From Parabacteroides acidifaciens (GTDB taxonomy: Bacteria; Bacteroidota; Bacteroidia; Bacteroidales; Tannerellaceae), in NCBI RefSeq assembly GCF_003363715.1, contig NZ_QREV01000005.1, positions 107,095 to 171,094 on the forward strand: 64,000 nucleotides of DNA. Reading direction: 5' to 3'. Below, one piece after another: positions 1 to 7,997 of this stretch (position 1 is the stretch's first letter; each line of letters begins with the position of its first letter). The notes under the pieces are model-generated. The model did not search any database and was not told the DNA's origin. It worked only from the letters and a program-made list of their open reading frames with translations. The translations under genes and the position numbers were made by a program.

Positions 1-104
1 AATCCGTCCTTTCCCTGCCCATTCATACCGAGATGCCGATCGAACAACAGCAATACATAACAGAAACCCTCGTAGAGGCGAGTTCCAAACTTGCCCTCAA
101 ATAA
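1..104 (+). CDS. DegT/DnrJ/EryC1/StrS aminotransferase, C-terminal end only
   Basis: Frame 3 is open from the window edge to a TAA at 102-104. It ends in LPIHTEMPIEQQQYITETL, which matches the usual C-terminus of PLP-dependent sugar-nucleotide aminotransferases of the DegT family (LPxH-x-x-M...Q-x-YI). Only 33 residues are inside the window, so the lysine and substrate cannot be seen. The next gene starts within ten bases, so the two are probably one operon for a nucleotide-amino sugar. Family assignment rests on this short tail alone. Confidence 0.7.
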   Translation, partial: SVLSLPIHTEMPIEQQQYITETLVEASSKLALK

Positions 105-113
105 AATATGATT

Positions 114-1133
114 ATGGATAAAAAGATAAAATTCGCAGTAGTCGGTTGTGGCCATATCGGTAAACGCCATGCCGAGATGGTGACCCGCGATCCGGATGCC
201 GAACTGGTAGCCCTTTGTGACATCCGTCCCCGTGAAGAACTGGGTGTCGAAGCCTACGACGTTCCTTTCTTCTCCTCTCTGGCGGAGTTGTTGCAGAGCG
301 GTCTTGCGATCGATGTCGTGAATATCTGCACCCCGAACGGCCTGCACGCTGCGATGGCTATCGAAGCTATTCAGGCTGGTTGCCATGTTGTGATCGAGAA
401 GCCTATGGCACTGACGCTTGCCGACGCCGAGAAGGTCGTTTATGCCTCGTTGAAATACCGCAAACAGGTCTTCTGCGTCATGCAGAACCGATATTCTCCT
501 CCTTCCGTCTGGATCAAGGAAATGGTGGAATCCGGCAAGTTAGGCAAGATCTATATGGTTCAGCTGAACTGCTACTGGAACCGCGACGAACGCTATTATA
601 AGCCGGGCGGCTGGCACGGAGATGCCAAGCTGGACGGAGGGACGCTCTTCACCCAATTCTCCCATTTCATCGATATCATGTATTGGCTTTTCGGGGATAT
701 CTGCAACATTCAGGCCCGTTTTGCCGACTTCAACCATGCCGGGCTGACCGCTTTTGAGGATTCCGGCTTCGTGAACTTCAATTTCGTAAACGGCGGGATG
801 GGAAGCCTGAGCTATTCCACTTCCGTCTGGAACAAGAACATGGAAAGCAGCATGCTGATCGTAGCGGAGAACGGCAGCGTGAAAATAGGCGGGCAGTATA
901 TGAATGAAGTGGAATACTGCCATGTCAAAGACTACGAAATGCCAGTGTTGGCGCCGACCAATCCGGGAAATGACTACGGCCCTTACAAAGGTTCCGCCCA
1001 GAATCACAACTTTGTGATCCGCAACGTGGTACGCGTCCTTTCCGGCGCCGACGCCGAATGCATCACGACCAACGTGCTGGAAGGCATGAAAGTGGTGGAC
1101 ATCATCCAGCGCATTTATGCGTTGAAGAAATAG
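114..1133 (+). CDS. Gfo/Idh/MocA-family sugar-nucleotide oxidoreductase (WlbA/WbpB-like)
   Basis: NAD(P)-dependent oxidoreductase of about 339 residues. The N-terminal Rossmann fold shows GCGHIG at about residues 11-16, and the family motif EKP lies at about residue 95, followed by the C-terminal alpha/beta substrate domain. Proteins of this type with a DegT partner oxidise the C3 hydroxyl of UDP-GlcNAc-uronic acid before transamination (WlbA/WbpB). That reaction is inferred from the neighbour, not proven. Two ATGs are possible, 108 and 114; 114 gives the more usual MDKKIKFAVVGCG start. It lies 9 bases after the aminotransferase stop. Confidence 0.85.
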   Translation: MDKKIKFAVVGCGHIGKRHAEMVTRDPDAELVALCDIRPREELGVEAYDVPFFSSLAELLQSGLAIDVVNICTPNGLHAAMAIEAIQAGCHVVIEKPMALTLADAEKVVYASLKYRKQVFCVMQNRYSPPSVWIKEMVESGKLGKIYMVQLNCYWNRDERYYKPGGWHGDAKLDGGTLFTQFSHFIDIMYWLFGDICNIQARFADFNHAGLTAFEDSGFVNFNFVNGGMGSLSYSTSVWNKNMESSMLIVAENGSVKIGGQYMNEVEYCHVKDYEMPVLAPTNPGNDYGPYKGSAQNHNFVIRNVVRVLSGADAECITTNVLEGMKVVDIIQRIYALKK

Positions 1134-1143
1134 GCAGGAATGG

Positions 1144-1171
1144 TAAATTCGTCATCCTATTGACGAATTTA
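1144..1171 (+). terminator. Perfect hairpin after the oxidoreductase gene
   Basis: Arms 1144-1154 and 1161-1171 are exact reverse complements (11 bp) around a 6-base loop. The 3' side runs into an A-rich rather than T-rich stretch. It may be a weak terminator or a transcript-end stabiliser rather than a classical intrinsic terminator. Confidence 0.5.
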
Positions 1172-1205
1172 ATATAAAAATCGTCAGTTGAGAGATCGTT
1201 TTTAC

Positions 1206-1213
1206 TATCTTTG
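1206..1213 (+). promoter_or_regulatory. Bacteroidetes -7 box (TATCTTTG) for the DUF4143 ATPase gene
   Basis: TATCTTTG fits the TAnnTTTG consensus of the Bacteroidetes primary sigma factor, 17 bases before the ATG at 1231. A TTG at 1188-1190 is the only -33 candidate, and its spacing (15) is shorter than usual. Confidence 0.5.
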
Positions 1214-1230
1214 CTGTAAACTAAGTGGAT

Positions 1231-2364
1231 ATGGAGACAGTCAAACGAATCCTACAGGATAAAATATCAGAGCGGATAGAGCCGGGTAAGGCAATTCTGC
1301 TCTTTGGAGCAAGGCGAGTTGGTAAAACTGTCCTTATGCGCGAATTAATCAAGACGTTTAAAGGGAAAACGATGTTGCTCAACGGTGAAGACTATGATAC
1401 AATCTCTTTGCTGAGTGAACGCAGCATATCCAACTATAAACATTTACTCGAAGGAATTGACTTGCTTGCTATTGATGAAGCTCAAAACATTCCGGACATT
1501 GGTGCTAAGTTGAAACTGATTGTAGACGAGATTGAGGGAATAAGAGTGATTGCAAGTGGTTCATCTTCATTCGACCTGCTTAACAAAGCCGGCGAACCGT
1601 TAGTCGGGCGTTCAACCCAGTTCCATTTGAACCCATTTTCGCAAAAAGAGATATCTCAAATCGAGAATGCTCTGGAGACGAAGCGTAATTTAGAATCCCG
1701 GTTGATATATGGCTCCTATCCTGAAGTGGTAATGCTGGAGAGTTTTGAGCGTAAAACGGATTATCTCCGGGATATTGTTGGAGCTTATTTGTTGAAGGAT
1801 ATTTTGGCAATCGACGGTTTAAAGAACTCCGGTAAGATGAGGGAACTTCTACGACTGATTGCTTTTCAAATGGGAAGTGAAGTTTCGTATGAGGAACTTG
1901 GGCGGCAATTAGGCATGAGTAAGAATACAGTAGAGAAATACCTTGACTTACTTTCAAAGGTATTTGTTGTCTACCGTTTGGGAGCATATTCACGGAATTT
2001 GAGAAAAGAAGTTGTAAAAGCCGGAAAGTGGTATTTCTATGATAATGGAATTCGCAATGCTATTATTGGTAATTTTAACCCGTTGGCTGTGCGCCAGGAT
2101 ATTGGTGCCTTATGGGAGAATTATTTGATTAGCGAGCGTATTAAGAAGTGTAATAACCAAATGCAGATAAAGGAGTTTTATTTCTGGCGTACGTATGATA
2201 ATCAGGAAATAGACTTGATTGAAGAGTCCCCGGACGGGATTTCTGCATTTGAATTTAAATGGGGCGATAAGAAGCCTTTAGCGCCGTCTGCTTTTTCGGC
2301 CGCATATCCGGAGGCCTCTTTCGACGTAATAAATAAGGATAACTATTTGGACTTTGTTTTATAG
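1231..2364 (+). CDS. AAA ATPase with DUF4143 domain
   Basis: P-loop ATPase of the AAA_14/DUF4143 type. GARRVGKT (Walker A) lies near residue 28 and LLAIDEAQ (Walker B) near residue 80. The C-terminal DUF4143 part has a winged-helix-like stretch (EELGRQLGMSKNTVEKYL) and an EIDLIEE...FEFKW segment resembling a PD-(D/E)xK core. Length (about 377) is normal. These genes are common, mobile, solitary accessory genes in Bacteroidales, and their cellular role is unknown. GTG at 1225 is an alternative start; ATG 1231 is preferred. It has its own promoter, so it is not part of the upstream operon. Confidence 0.85.
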   Translation: METVKRILQDKISERIEPGKAILLFGARRVGKTVLMRELIKTFKGKTMLLNGEDYDTISLLSERSISNYKHLLEGIDLLAIDEAQNIPDIGAKLKLIVDEIEGIRVIASGSSSFDLLNKAGEPLVGRSTQFHLNPFSQKEISQIENALETKRNLESRLIYGSYPEVVMLESFERKTDYLRDIVGAYLLKDILAIDGLKNSGKMRELLRLIAFQMGSEVSYEELGRQLGMSKNTVEKYLDLLSKVFVVYRLGAYSRNLRKEVVKAGKWYFYDNGIRNAIIGNFNPLAVRQDIGALWENYLISERIKKCNNQMQIKEFYFWRTYDNQEIDLIEESPDGISAFEFKWGDKKPLAPSAFSAAYPEASFDVINKDNYLDFVL

Positions 2365-2378
2365 GTGAGTTTTAACCG

Positions 2379-2849
2379 TCAGATATGTATCCCGTATTGA
2401 TGTTTCACCTCGGCCATTACGAATGTGCTTTCGAGGGAGCCGAGGCTGTCGATTGTTCCTAATACGTTCAGGATAAATTCCTGGTAGTATTTCATATTAG
2501 GTGCGTGTATTTTGAGCAGGTAATCATAGCGGCCCGATATATTGTAGCATTCCGTTACTTCCGGAATGTCTTGTACGATTCTTGTAAACTCGGCGGCAAT
2601 TTCCTTGTTCAACCTTCTGAGCTTTACGCTGCAAAACACCACAAAACCCTGGTTCAGCTTTTCTGCATCCAGCACGGCAATGTACTTCTTTATATATCCT
2701 CCGTTTTCAAGACGTTTCAGGCGTTCGAAGACGGGGGTCGATGAAAGGCTGACGCTTGCCGCCAGCTCTTTTGTCGTCAGTCGGGCGTTGCTTTGCAGGG
2801 TTCGCAGGATCTGCAGGTCCACTTTGTCTAATTTCTCCGGTGTGTTCAT
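2379..2849 (-). CDS. Lrp/AsnC-family transcriptional regulator
   Basis: 156 residues, the usual Lrp size. An N-terminal winged helix-turn-helix (about residues 8-60, LQILRTLQSNARLTTKELA then SLSSTPVFERLKRLE) is followed by an RAM ligand-binding domain (about 70-150). It is divergent from the sulfhydrylase gene at 3025 across 175 bases that hold the promoter. The arrangement suggests that it senses an amino acid, possibly methionine or a precursor, and controls that neighbour. The ligand cannot be read from sequence. Confidence 0.9.
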   Translation of the reverse strand: MNTPEKLDKVDLQILRTLQSNARLTTKELAASVSLSSTPVFERLKRLENGGYIKKYIAVLDAEKLNQGFVVFCSVKLRRLNKEIAAEFTRIVQDIPEVTECYNISGRYDYLLKIHAPNMKYYQEFILNVLGTIDSLGSLESTFVMAEVKHQYGIHI

Positions 2850-2952
2850 AAGAATAAAATTCTATTGAGAGCTACTTTCGGCACGCTGTGCCTTACGCTT
2901 GTTCTGTTTGATGCGGTAAAAATAGTATTATTTTCTGTATTTAGTGCAAATC

Positions 2953-2983
2953 TTGTTTGAAGTATCTATAGTCTATAGTTTTG
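2953..2983 (+). promoter_or_regulatory. Promoter of the O-acetylhomoserine sulfhydrylase gene
   Basis: TTG at 2953-2955, 20 bases of spacing, then TAGTTTTG at 2976-2983, which fits TAnnTTTG. The leader to the ATG at 3025 is about 35 bases. It lies in the divergent region shared with the Lrp gene, so Lrp control is plausible. Confidence 0.6.
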
Positions 2984-3024
2984 CTGGAAAATAAACAAGA
3001 AGAATAATTTAAAAGAATAAGACT

Positions 3025-4314
3025 ATGGCAACAAAGAAATTGCATTTTGAGACCTTACAACTCCATGTCGGACAAGAGCAGCCGGATCCCGCAACAGATG
3101 CGCGTGCAGTCCCTATTTATCAGACAACTTCCTATGTGTTCCACGATTCGCAGCATGCGGCAGATCGTTTCGGTCTTCGCGACGCGGGTAATATCTATGG
3201 TCGCCTGACTAACTCGACACAGGGCGTTTTTGAGGCACGTGTAGCGGCTCTTGAAGGAGGTGTCGCCGGCTTAGCTGTCGCTTCCGGTGCGGCTGCCGTT
3301 ACCTATGCGTTGCAAAATATACTGCGTGCAGGCGACCATATCGTTGCTGCCGATAATCTTTACGGCGGCTCTTTCAACCTGATCACGCATACGTTAGTCG
3401 GTCAGGGCATAAGCAATACGATTGTCAACGTAAATGACCTTGCCGCTTTGGAGGCCGCTATCCGGGAGAATACGAAGGCTGTTTATGTGGAAACATTCGG
3501 CAACCCGAACTCCGATGTGACCAATATCGATGCTGTGGCGGAAGTGGCTCATCGTCATCATATCCCGTTGATTGTCGATAACACTTTCGGCACGCCGTAT
3601 CTGATCCGTCCGATCGAGCACGGTGCCGACATTGTGGTCCACTCTGCGACCAAGTTTATCGGAGGTCACGGCACGAGTTTGGGAGGCGTGATTGTTGATA
3701 GCGGTAATTTCGACTGGAAAGCGAACGCTGACAAGTTCCCGACACTGGCCCAGCCGGACCCGAGTTATCACGGCGCCGTTTTTGCGGATGTGGCCGGTCC
3801 GGCAGCTTTTGTGACCCGCATCCGTGCCGTCATCCTGCGTGACATGGGGGCGACTATTTCTCCATTCAACGCTTTTATCCTGCTGCAAGGTTTGGAAACA
3901 TTGTCGCTTCGTGTGGAACGGCATGTGGCAAATGCCTTAAAGGTTGTGGATTACCTGTCCCGTCACCCCAAAGTGTCAAAAGTGAACCATCCGTCCCTTC
4001 CGTCCCATCCCGACCATGAGCTGTACAAGAAATATTTCCCTAAAGGCGCCGGCAGCATCTTTACCTTTGAGATTAAAGGCGGACAGGAAGCTGCCTGGAA
4101 GTTTATCGATTCATTAGAAATCTTCTCTCTTCTTGCCAATGTCGCCGATGTGAAGAGCCTCGTCATTCACCCTTATACGACCACCCATTCGCAGATGACC
4201 CCGGAAGAACTGGCCGGACAACGCATCACGCCTTCCACTGTGCGCCTGAGTATCGGAACCGAATATATCGACGACATCATTGACGATTTGGAGCAGGCGT
4301 TTGCCCAAATCTGA
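3025..4314 (+). CDS. metY: O-acetylhomoserine aminocarboxypropyltransferase (sulfhydrylase)
   Basis: PLP enzyme of the Cys/Met metabolism family, 429 residues, the length typical of MetY rather than the shorter MetB/MetC. The PLP lysine is K210 in [15 protein letters not shown], and the N-terminal YQTTSYVF and YGRLTNST stretches bind cofactor and substrate. It should turn O-acetylhomoserine and sulfide into homocysteine in the cytoplasm. ahcY at 54659-56077 acts later in the same sulfur cycle. It is a single gene with its own promoter and a divergent Lrp regulator. Confidence 0.93.
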   Translation: MATKKLHFETLQLHVGQEQPDPATDARAVPIYQTTSYVFHDSQHAADRFGLRDAGNIYGRLTNSTQGVFEARVAALEGGVAGLAVASGAAAVTYALQNILRAGDHIVAADNLYGGSFNLITHTLVGQGISNTIVNVNDLAALEAAIRENTKAVYVETFGNPNSDVTNIDAVAEVAHRHHIPLIVDNTFGTPYLIRPIEHGADIVVHSATKFIGGHGTSLGGVIVDSGNFDWKANADKFPTLAQPDPSYHGAVFADVAGPAAFVTRIRAVILRDMGATISPFNAFILLQGLETLSLRVERHVANALKVVDYLSRHPKVSKVNHPSLPSHPDHELYKKYFPKGAGSIFTFEIKGGQEAAWKFIDSLEIFSLLANVADVKSLVIHPYTTTHSQMTPEELAGQRITPSTVRLSIGTEYIDDIIDDLEQAFAQI

Positions 4315-4348
4315 TAAAAGATATAATAATTTGCTACATTTGCAAATG
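4310..4348 (+). promoter_or_regulatory. Promoter of the cupin gene with overlapping palindrome
   Basis: TTTG at 4310-4313, 21 bases, then TACATTTG at 4335-4342. A perfect 12-bp palindrome CATTTGCAAATG (4337-4348) overlaps the -7 box and is placed where a repressor would block it. The -33 element lies inside the end of metY. Confidence 0.5.
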
Positions 4349-4408
4349 TCCGACTCAGATTAACCTCTATGGATGGATATGTAGTGCAATATATAAAATA
4401 TTAGAGCA

Positions 4409-4861
4409 ATGAAGAATGTAGAACAAATTACAAAAGGCAAAGGCTATACCGCCATTGATATGGGTGCGCTGGATCGTGTCGGAGAGTATTCTCTTATTCA
4501 TCCGAAGTTGAAAACCGAGATATTCGGGAAGCTGTTCCTGAAAGATCTTACGGGAGCTACCGGAACGGAGATCTCATTCAATACTCTGCCACCCCATGCA
4601 GAAGTTCCCTACTTTCATCGCCATGCTGATAACGAAGAGACTTATATCATCCTTAAAGGCAATGGCGACTTCCAGATAGACGATGATTGCTTTCCCATTT
4701 GTGAAGGCTCGGTTATCCGTGTTGCACCTGCACCTTCGAGGGGCATGAGGAATTCGTCTGATGAACCGATGATCTATATGGTCATCCAATCCAAAGAAAA
4801 CTCTTTGGGTAATTACTCCACTGAAGACGGTACGAGAACCGAATGGAACCCGAAGTGGTAA
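4409..4861 (+). CDS. Small cupin-domain protein
   Basis: 150 residues forming one cupin barrel. Motif 1 is seen in PYFHRHADNEETYIILKGNGDFQID (given in two parts: PYFHRHADNEE, then TYIILKGNGDF), with two histidines and a glutamate as candidate metal ligands. Motif 2 is VIRVAPAPSRGMRNSSDEP, in which the usual third histidine is replaced by Arg. No catalytic partner is adjacent. Proteins like this are often annotated as mannose-6-phosphate-isomerase-like cupins, but the substrate is unknown. Confidence 0.8.
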   Translation: MKNVEQITKGKGYTAIDMGALDRVGEYSLIHPKLKTEIFGKLFLKDLTGATGTEISFNTLPPHAEVPYFHRHADNEETYIILKGNGDFQIDDDCFPICEGSVIRVAPAPSRGMRNSSDEPMIYMVIQSKENSLGNYSTEDGTRTEWNPKW

Positions 4862-4898
4862 TCATAGAAGCATAAAGAAGATTAATGCTTAAACAGGT

Positions 4899-5948
4899 AT
4901 GTTGAAAAAGATTTTAAAGATCATACTATGGATAGTAGGTGTTGTGGCCGGATTGGTTGTGCTGCTGTTATTATCTATATGGATATCCAGTGGGAATACG
5001 CCGGAAGGCGGGACTAAAATAGCTAAGAAAGGCTGGGCGGAAATCGGAGGAATTAAGCAGGGATATTTTATTCGTGGTGAAGATGAGCGGAATCCGGTCA
5101 TCCTGTTTCTGCACGGTGGTCCGGGAAGCCCGGAGCTATCGATGATTAAAGATACCGAACTGGAGAAGTACTTCACCATCTGTTATTGGGATCAACGTGG
5201 AGCAGGAATGACATTCGATTCCGATACGGATCCGGCGACGATGAACACGGCACAACTTGTGGAAGATACCCAGCAGATAACCGACTCACTCCGCAGTTGG
5301 TATGGTGTCGATAAGGTTTACCTGATGGGCCATTCCTGGGGTTCTTTTCTCGGCATCAAAACCATTGGGAAGTATCCTGAACTGTACCATGCGTATATTG
5401 GAATCGGTCAGGTATGCCATCAACTGGAATCGGAGCGGTTGGCATACGATTATCTTGTTGCCCAAGCGCGCGAAGCGGGGGATACAGGGACTGTGGAAGC
5501 CTTTGCTGCATACGATAAAAACAGCAACGATTTCCCCTCCAATGAATATTTACTGAAAGTCCGCACCATTGCCATGAATAAGTATGGCGTGGGTATTAAG
5601 CACAAAGATATATCGATGTTGGATATCGCCAAAGATCTTCTTTACTATCAAGGCTATACATTGGGTGAGAAGCTAAACTATTTGAGGGGAACAATGTTTT
5701 CACTCAATATGTTTCATGAGGTAATAGATGATAACCTTTTCGAGACATCCACCCGATTTGAAATTCCGATCTATATCATCCAGGGCAAGTATGACTATCA
5801 GGTTTCCTATGACTTGGCTAAGGAGTATCTGGATTCAATCGATGCTCCGAAGAAAGCATTTTTCACCTTTGACGAGTCTGCTCATTCGCCTAACCTGGAA
5901 GAACCGGAACGGTTTGTGGAAGTTGTCAGGTCAATCGCTAAGCAGTAA
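4899..5948 (+). CDS. Membrane-anchored alpha/beta hydrolase (prolyl aminopeptidase-like)
   Basis: 349 residues. Residues about 4-30 form one hydrophobic helix (signal anchor). The hydrolase domain shows HGGPG (72-76, oxyanion hole), WDQRGAG (about 97-103), the nucleophile elbow GHSWGS (Ser146), and likely acid and base residues in GKYDYQ (about 293) and DESAHS (about 329). The HGGPG plus DQRGAG pair is typical of proline iminopeptidases of family S33, so a peptide or ester substrate outside the cytoplasm is plausible. The DUF5131 gene starts 5 bases after its stop, so the two are probably co-translated. Confidence 0.88.
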   Translation: MLKKILKIILWIVGVVAGLVVLLLLSIWISSGNTPEGGTKIAKKGWAEIGGIKQGYFIRGEDERNPVILFLHGGPGSPELSMIKDTELEKYFTICYWDQRGAGMTFDSDTDPATMNTAQLVEDTQQITDSLRSWYGVDKVYLMGHSWGSFLGIKTIGKYPELYHAYIGIGQVCHQLESERLAYDYLVAQAREAGDTGTVEAFAAYDKNSNDFPSNEYLLKVRTIAMNKYGVGIKHKDISMLDIAKDLLYYQGYTLGEKLNYLRGTMFSLNMFHEVIDDNLFETSTRFEIPIYIIQGKYDYQVSYDLAKEYLDSIDAPKKAFFTFDESAHSPNLEEPERFVEVVRSIAKQ

Positions 5949-5952
5949 TGTT

Positions 5953-6696
5953 ATGCCAGCAAACGCTATCGTCAAGAAATCTGCCCTGTGGAATCCGTGG
6001 CACGGCTGTCACAAGTTGAGTGAGGGCTGCATGCATTGCTATGTCTATCGGGGAGATGCAAGAAGAGAGGTGGACAGTACTGTGGTGACACAAACCAAGA
6101 GCTTTGATGTACCCATCCGCCGGAAGCGTAACGGGGAATACAAAATCCCGTCCGGGACATTGGTCTATACCTGTTTCACTTCCGATTTCTTTGTCAGCGA
6201 CGCCGATGAATGGCGTTCCGATGCCTGGGAGATGATACGGCAGCGCAGTGACTTGAACTTCATGATGATTACCAAACGGATCGATCGCCTTGCCCAATGT
6301 CTGCCGGATGATTGGGGAGAGGGATACGACAATGTGACCATCTGCTGCACAGTCGAGAATCAGTCCCGTGCCAATTATCGTTTGCCGATTTACCGCACTT
6401 CTCCCATCAAGCATAAGATCATCATCTGTGAGCCGTTGCTGGAACGGATCGATCTCACCCCTTTCCTCATAGGCGAATGGGTGGAACAGGTTGTCGTCGG
6501 AGGTGAATCAGGCTATGATGTCCGTCCCTGCGATTTCGACTGGGTGATGGAACTTCATGATGTTTGCGCAAAAAACGGCATCTCGTTCTGGTTTAAGCAG
6601 ACCGGGGCAAAGTTTATCAAAGATGGCAAACTCTATCACGTCAAACGCCAATTCCAGCACTCGCAGGCACGGAAGGCGGGGATTAATCTCCTATAA
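5953..6696 (+). CDS. DUF5131 (phage Gp37/Gp68-like) protein
   Basis: About 247 residues from ATG 5953. The open frame extends upstream to 5728 inside the hydrolase gene, but this start sits directly after that stop and begins the conserved WNPWHGCHKLSEGCMHCY region. C19, C26 and C29 (C-x6-C-x2-C) are conserved in the family and suggest a metal or Fe-S site. The later FMMITKRIDRL and VVVGGESG motifs are also typical. Gp37/Gp68 homologues occur in phages and bacteria with no settled function. The end overlaps the convergent acyltransferase gene by 14 bases. Confidence 0.85.
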   Translation: MPANAIVKKSALWNPWHGCHKLSEGCMHCYVYRGDARREVDSTVVTQTKSFDVPIRRKRNGEYKIPSGTLVYTCFTSDFFVSDADEWRSDAWEMIRQRSDLNFMMITKRIDRLAQCLPDDWGEGYDNVTICCTVENQSRANYRLPIYRTSPIKHKIIICEPLLERIDLTPFLIGEWVEQVVVGGESGYDVRPCDFDWVMELHDVCAKNGISFWFKQTGAKFIKDGKLYHVKRQFQHSQARKAGINLL

Positions 6697-7774
6697 CCCA
6701 TTTGCTGCCCGGTATATACGAGATAATCTTTGTTGTTACGAAACAGCAAATGAAAGTACTTACAGCAATACAGGGTATGGCGGCAACAGTAGGCAATCCC
6801 AATGTCTGCTTGAATACTGTTACCCATAGTCCGAGCCAGAATATATGCATAAGGTATATGCCATAGCTGAGTTTTGACAATTCCGTTATGAGTCGTGGGG
6901 CTTTCGGCCGGCTTATGCATGTAAACATAAGGAATGTGCCCGTTGTGAGAATCACACAGTTAATTGTGCAGAAGGCCCATCCTATCTCTATAACAGGAGT
7001 GGTAAGTGTTTCTCCGGGTATAGCCTGGATATAGAACGAATAGATGGTTGAAACCGCTCCGATAAGCATTAAAACGGTTCCTATAGCGAGGCGTTTTGTG
7101 CGATCCCATGTCAGATGAACACGTATGTAGTGCGCCAATACGAGGTATCCTAAATAACCGGAGAAATACCACAACATATGGTATTCGTTCCAAAAACATT
7201 GTCCCCATACTTCACCGGACCATCGGTTGAGATACGGCATGCATGTCGATAAGAGGAACAGCCCTATGAAGAAACGTTCTTCTTTTGCTGTGGCTTTGCT
7301 CAGCCATGGAGAGATTATAGGGATGAAGAGATACAGACTGATCAAAGGATACATAAACCACAGATGTCCGGCCAGCGAAGGAAAGTTCAGTAATATTCGC
7401 GACAGGTCGGTTAAGGATGTATCCCTGTCTATCTGTCCCCATAGCAGAGGTAGCGTGCTATACAGTATCATGAATATGAAAAACGGCGGCAGGATGCGGG
7501 TGAAACGCCGGCGGTAGAATTGCCACATACTCTGTTCTTCCTTCATCGGTACAAGAAGAAAAGCAGAAACAATCATGAACAGAGGAACTGCCATACGCGA
7601 GAAACCGTCGTACACGGAAACCCAGAGCCGGTCGGCCTCGTTGGCCAAATAGGATTGCGGTCCCGCCATGTCTGTAGATCCGGCTGCACCATAAAAGTTC
7701 TCACTGGCATGGACGACAATGACGAGGAAGCATGCGAACACGCGCACATAGTCTAAAAAAACGATACGTTTCAT
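6683..7774 (-). CDS. Integral-membrane acyltransferase (acyltransferase 3 / OafA family)
   Basis: About 363 residues with roughly ten membrane helices and the N-terminal FLDYVRVFACFLVIVVHAS motif, whose histidine is the conserved catalytic one of this family. Such proteins move acetyl or other acyl groups onto extracytoplasmic sugars or cell-wall glycans. The frame opens at 7801, but MKRIVFLDYVRV from 7774 is the natural start. It is a solitary gene; the acceptor is unknown, and a surface polysaccharide is a reasonable guess. Confidence 0.85.
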   Translation of the reverse strand: MKRIVFLDYVRVFACFLVIVVHASENFYGAAGSTDMAGPQSYLANEADRLWVSVYDGFSRMAVPLFMIVSAFLLVPMKEEQSMWQFYRRRFTRILPPFFIFMILYSTLPLLWGQIDRDTSLTDLSRILLNFPSLAGHLWFMYPLISLYLFIPIISPWLSKATAKEERFFIGLFLLSTCMPYLNRWSGEVWGQCFWNEYHMLWYFSGYLGYLVLAHYIRVHLTWDRTKRLAIGTVLMLIGAVSTIYSFYIQAIPGETLTTPVIEIGWAFCTINCVILTTGTFLMFTCISRPKAPRLITELSKLSYGIYLMHIFWLGLWVTVFKQTLGLPTVAAIPCIAVSTFICCFVTTKIISYIPGSKWVIGD

Positions 7775-7802
7775 TTTTGTAACTGTCTTATAAGGTAACA
7801 AA

Positions 7803-7838
7803 TAAAAAAAAGGCTTGGAGATAAGTCTCTAAGCCTTT
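7803..7838 (-). terminator. Intrinsic terminator of the tRNA-Lys gene
   Basis: Read on the minus strand, arms of 13 bases (7826-7838 and 7809-7821, one non-Watson-Crick pair) enclose a 4-base loop and are followed by a run of seven T. It lies 9 bases past the tRNA 3' end. Confidence 0.85.
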
Positions 7839-7847
7839 AAGTTTGAG

Positions 7848-7920
7848 TGAACCGCCTGGGGTTCGAACCCAGGACCCCATCCTTAAAAGGGATGTGCTCT
7901 ACCTGCTGAGCTAGCGATTC
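7848..7920 (-). tRNA. tRNA-Lys (anticodon TTT)
   Basis: 73 bases fold as a cloverleaf on the minus strand. The 7-bp acceptor pairs GAATCGC with GCGGTTC (one G-U), discriminator A. The D arm is GCTC/GAGC, the anticodon stem CATCC/GGATG closes loop CTTTTAA with anticodon TTT, and the T arm is CTGGG-TTCGAAC-CCCAG. CCA is not encoded. It has its own promoter (7951-7958) and terminator. No integrase or duplicated 3' end nearby suggests use as an integration site. Confidence 0.97.
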
Positions 7921-7950
7921 ATCCTGTGCGTTACTTCTGTAATGCGGGTG

Positions 7951-7958
7951 CAAAGGTA
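7951..7958 (-). promoter_or_regulatory. -7 box (TACCTTTG) of tRNA-Lys
   Basis: On the minus strand TACCTTTG fits TAnnTTTG and ends 30 bases before the mature tRNA 5' end, leaving a short 5' leader for RNase P. Confidence 0.65.
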
Positions 7959-7997
7959 GGGCTTTTTTTTATATATGCAACACTTCAGGTGAGTTTT

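Noticed and set aside
540..1007. 155-codon antisense frame across the Gfo/Idh oxidoreductase
   Set aside because: It lies fully inside a well-supported gene, has no domain, and follows from the codon bias of the other strand.
2850..3024. SAM or other riboswitch before the sulfhydrylase gene
   Set aside because: The leader after the predicted start is about 35 bases, too short for a known methionine-related riboswitch. Lrp control is more likely.
7848..7920. tRNA-Lys as an integration site of a mobile element
   Set aside because: No integrase, no duplicated 3' tRNA end and ordinary genes on both sides.
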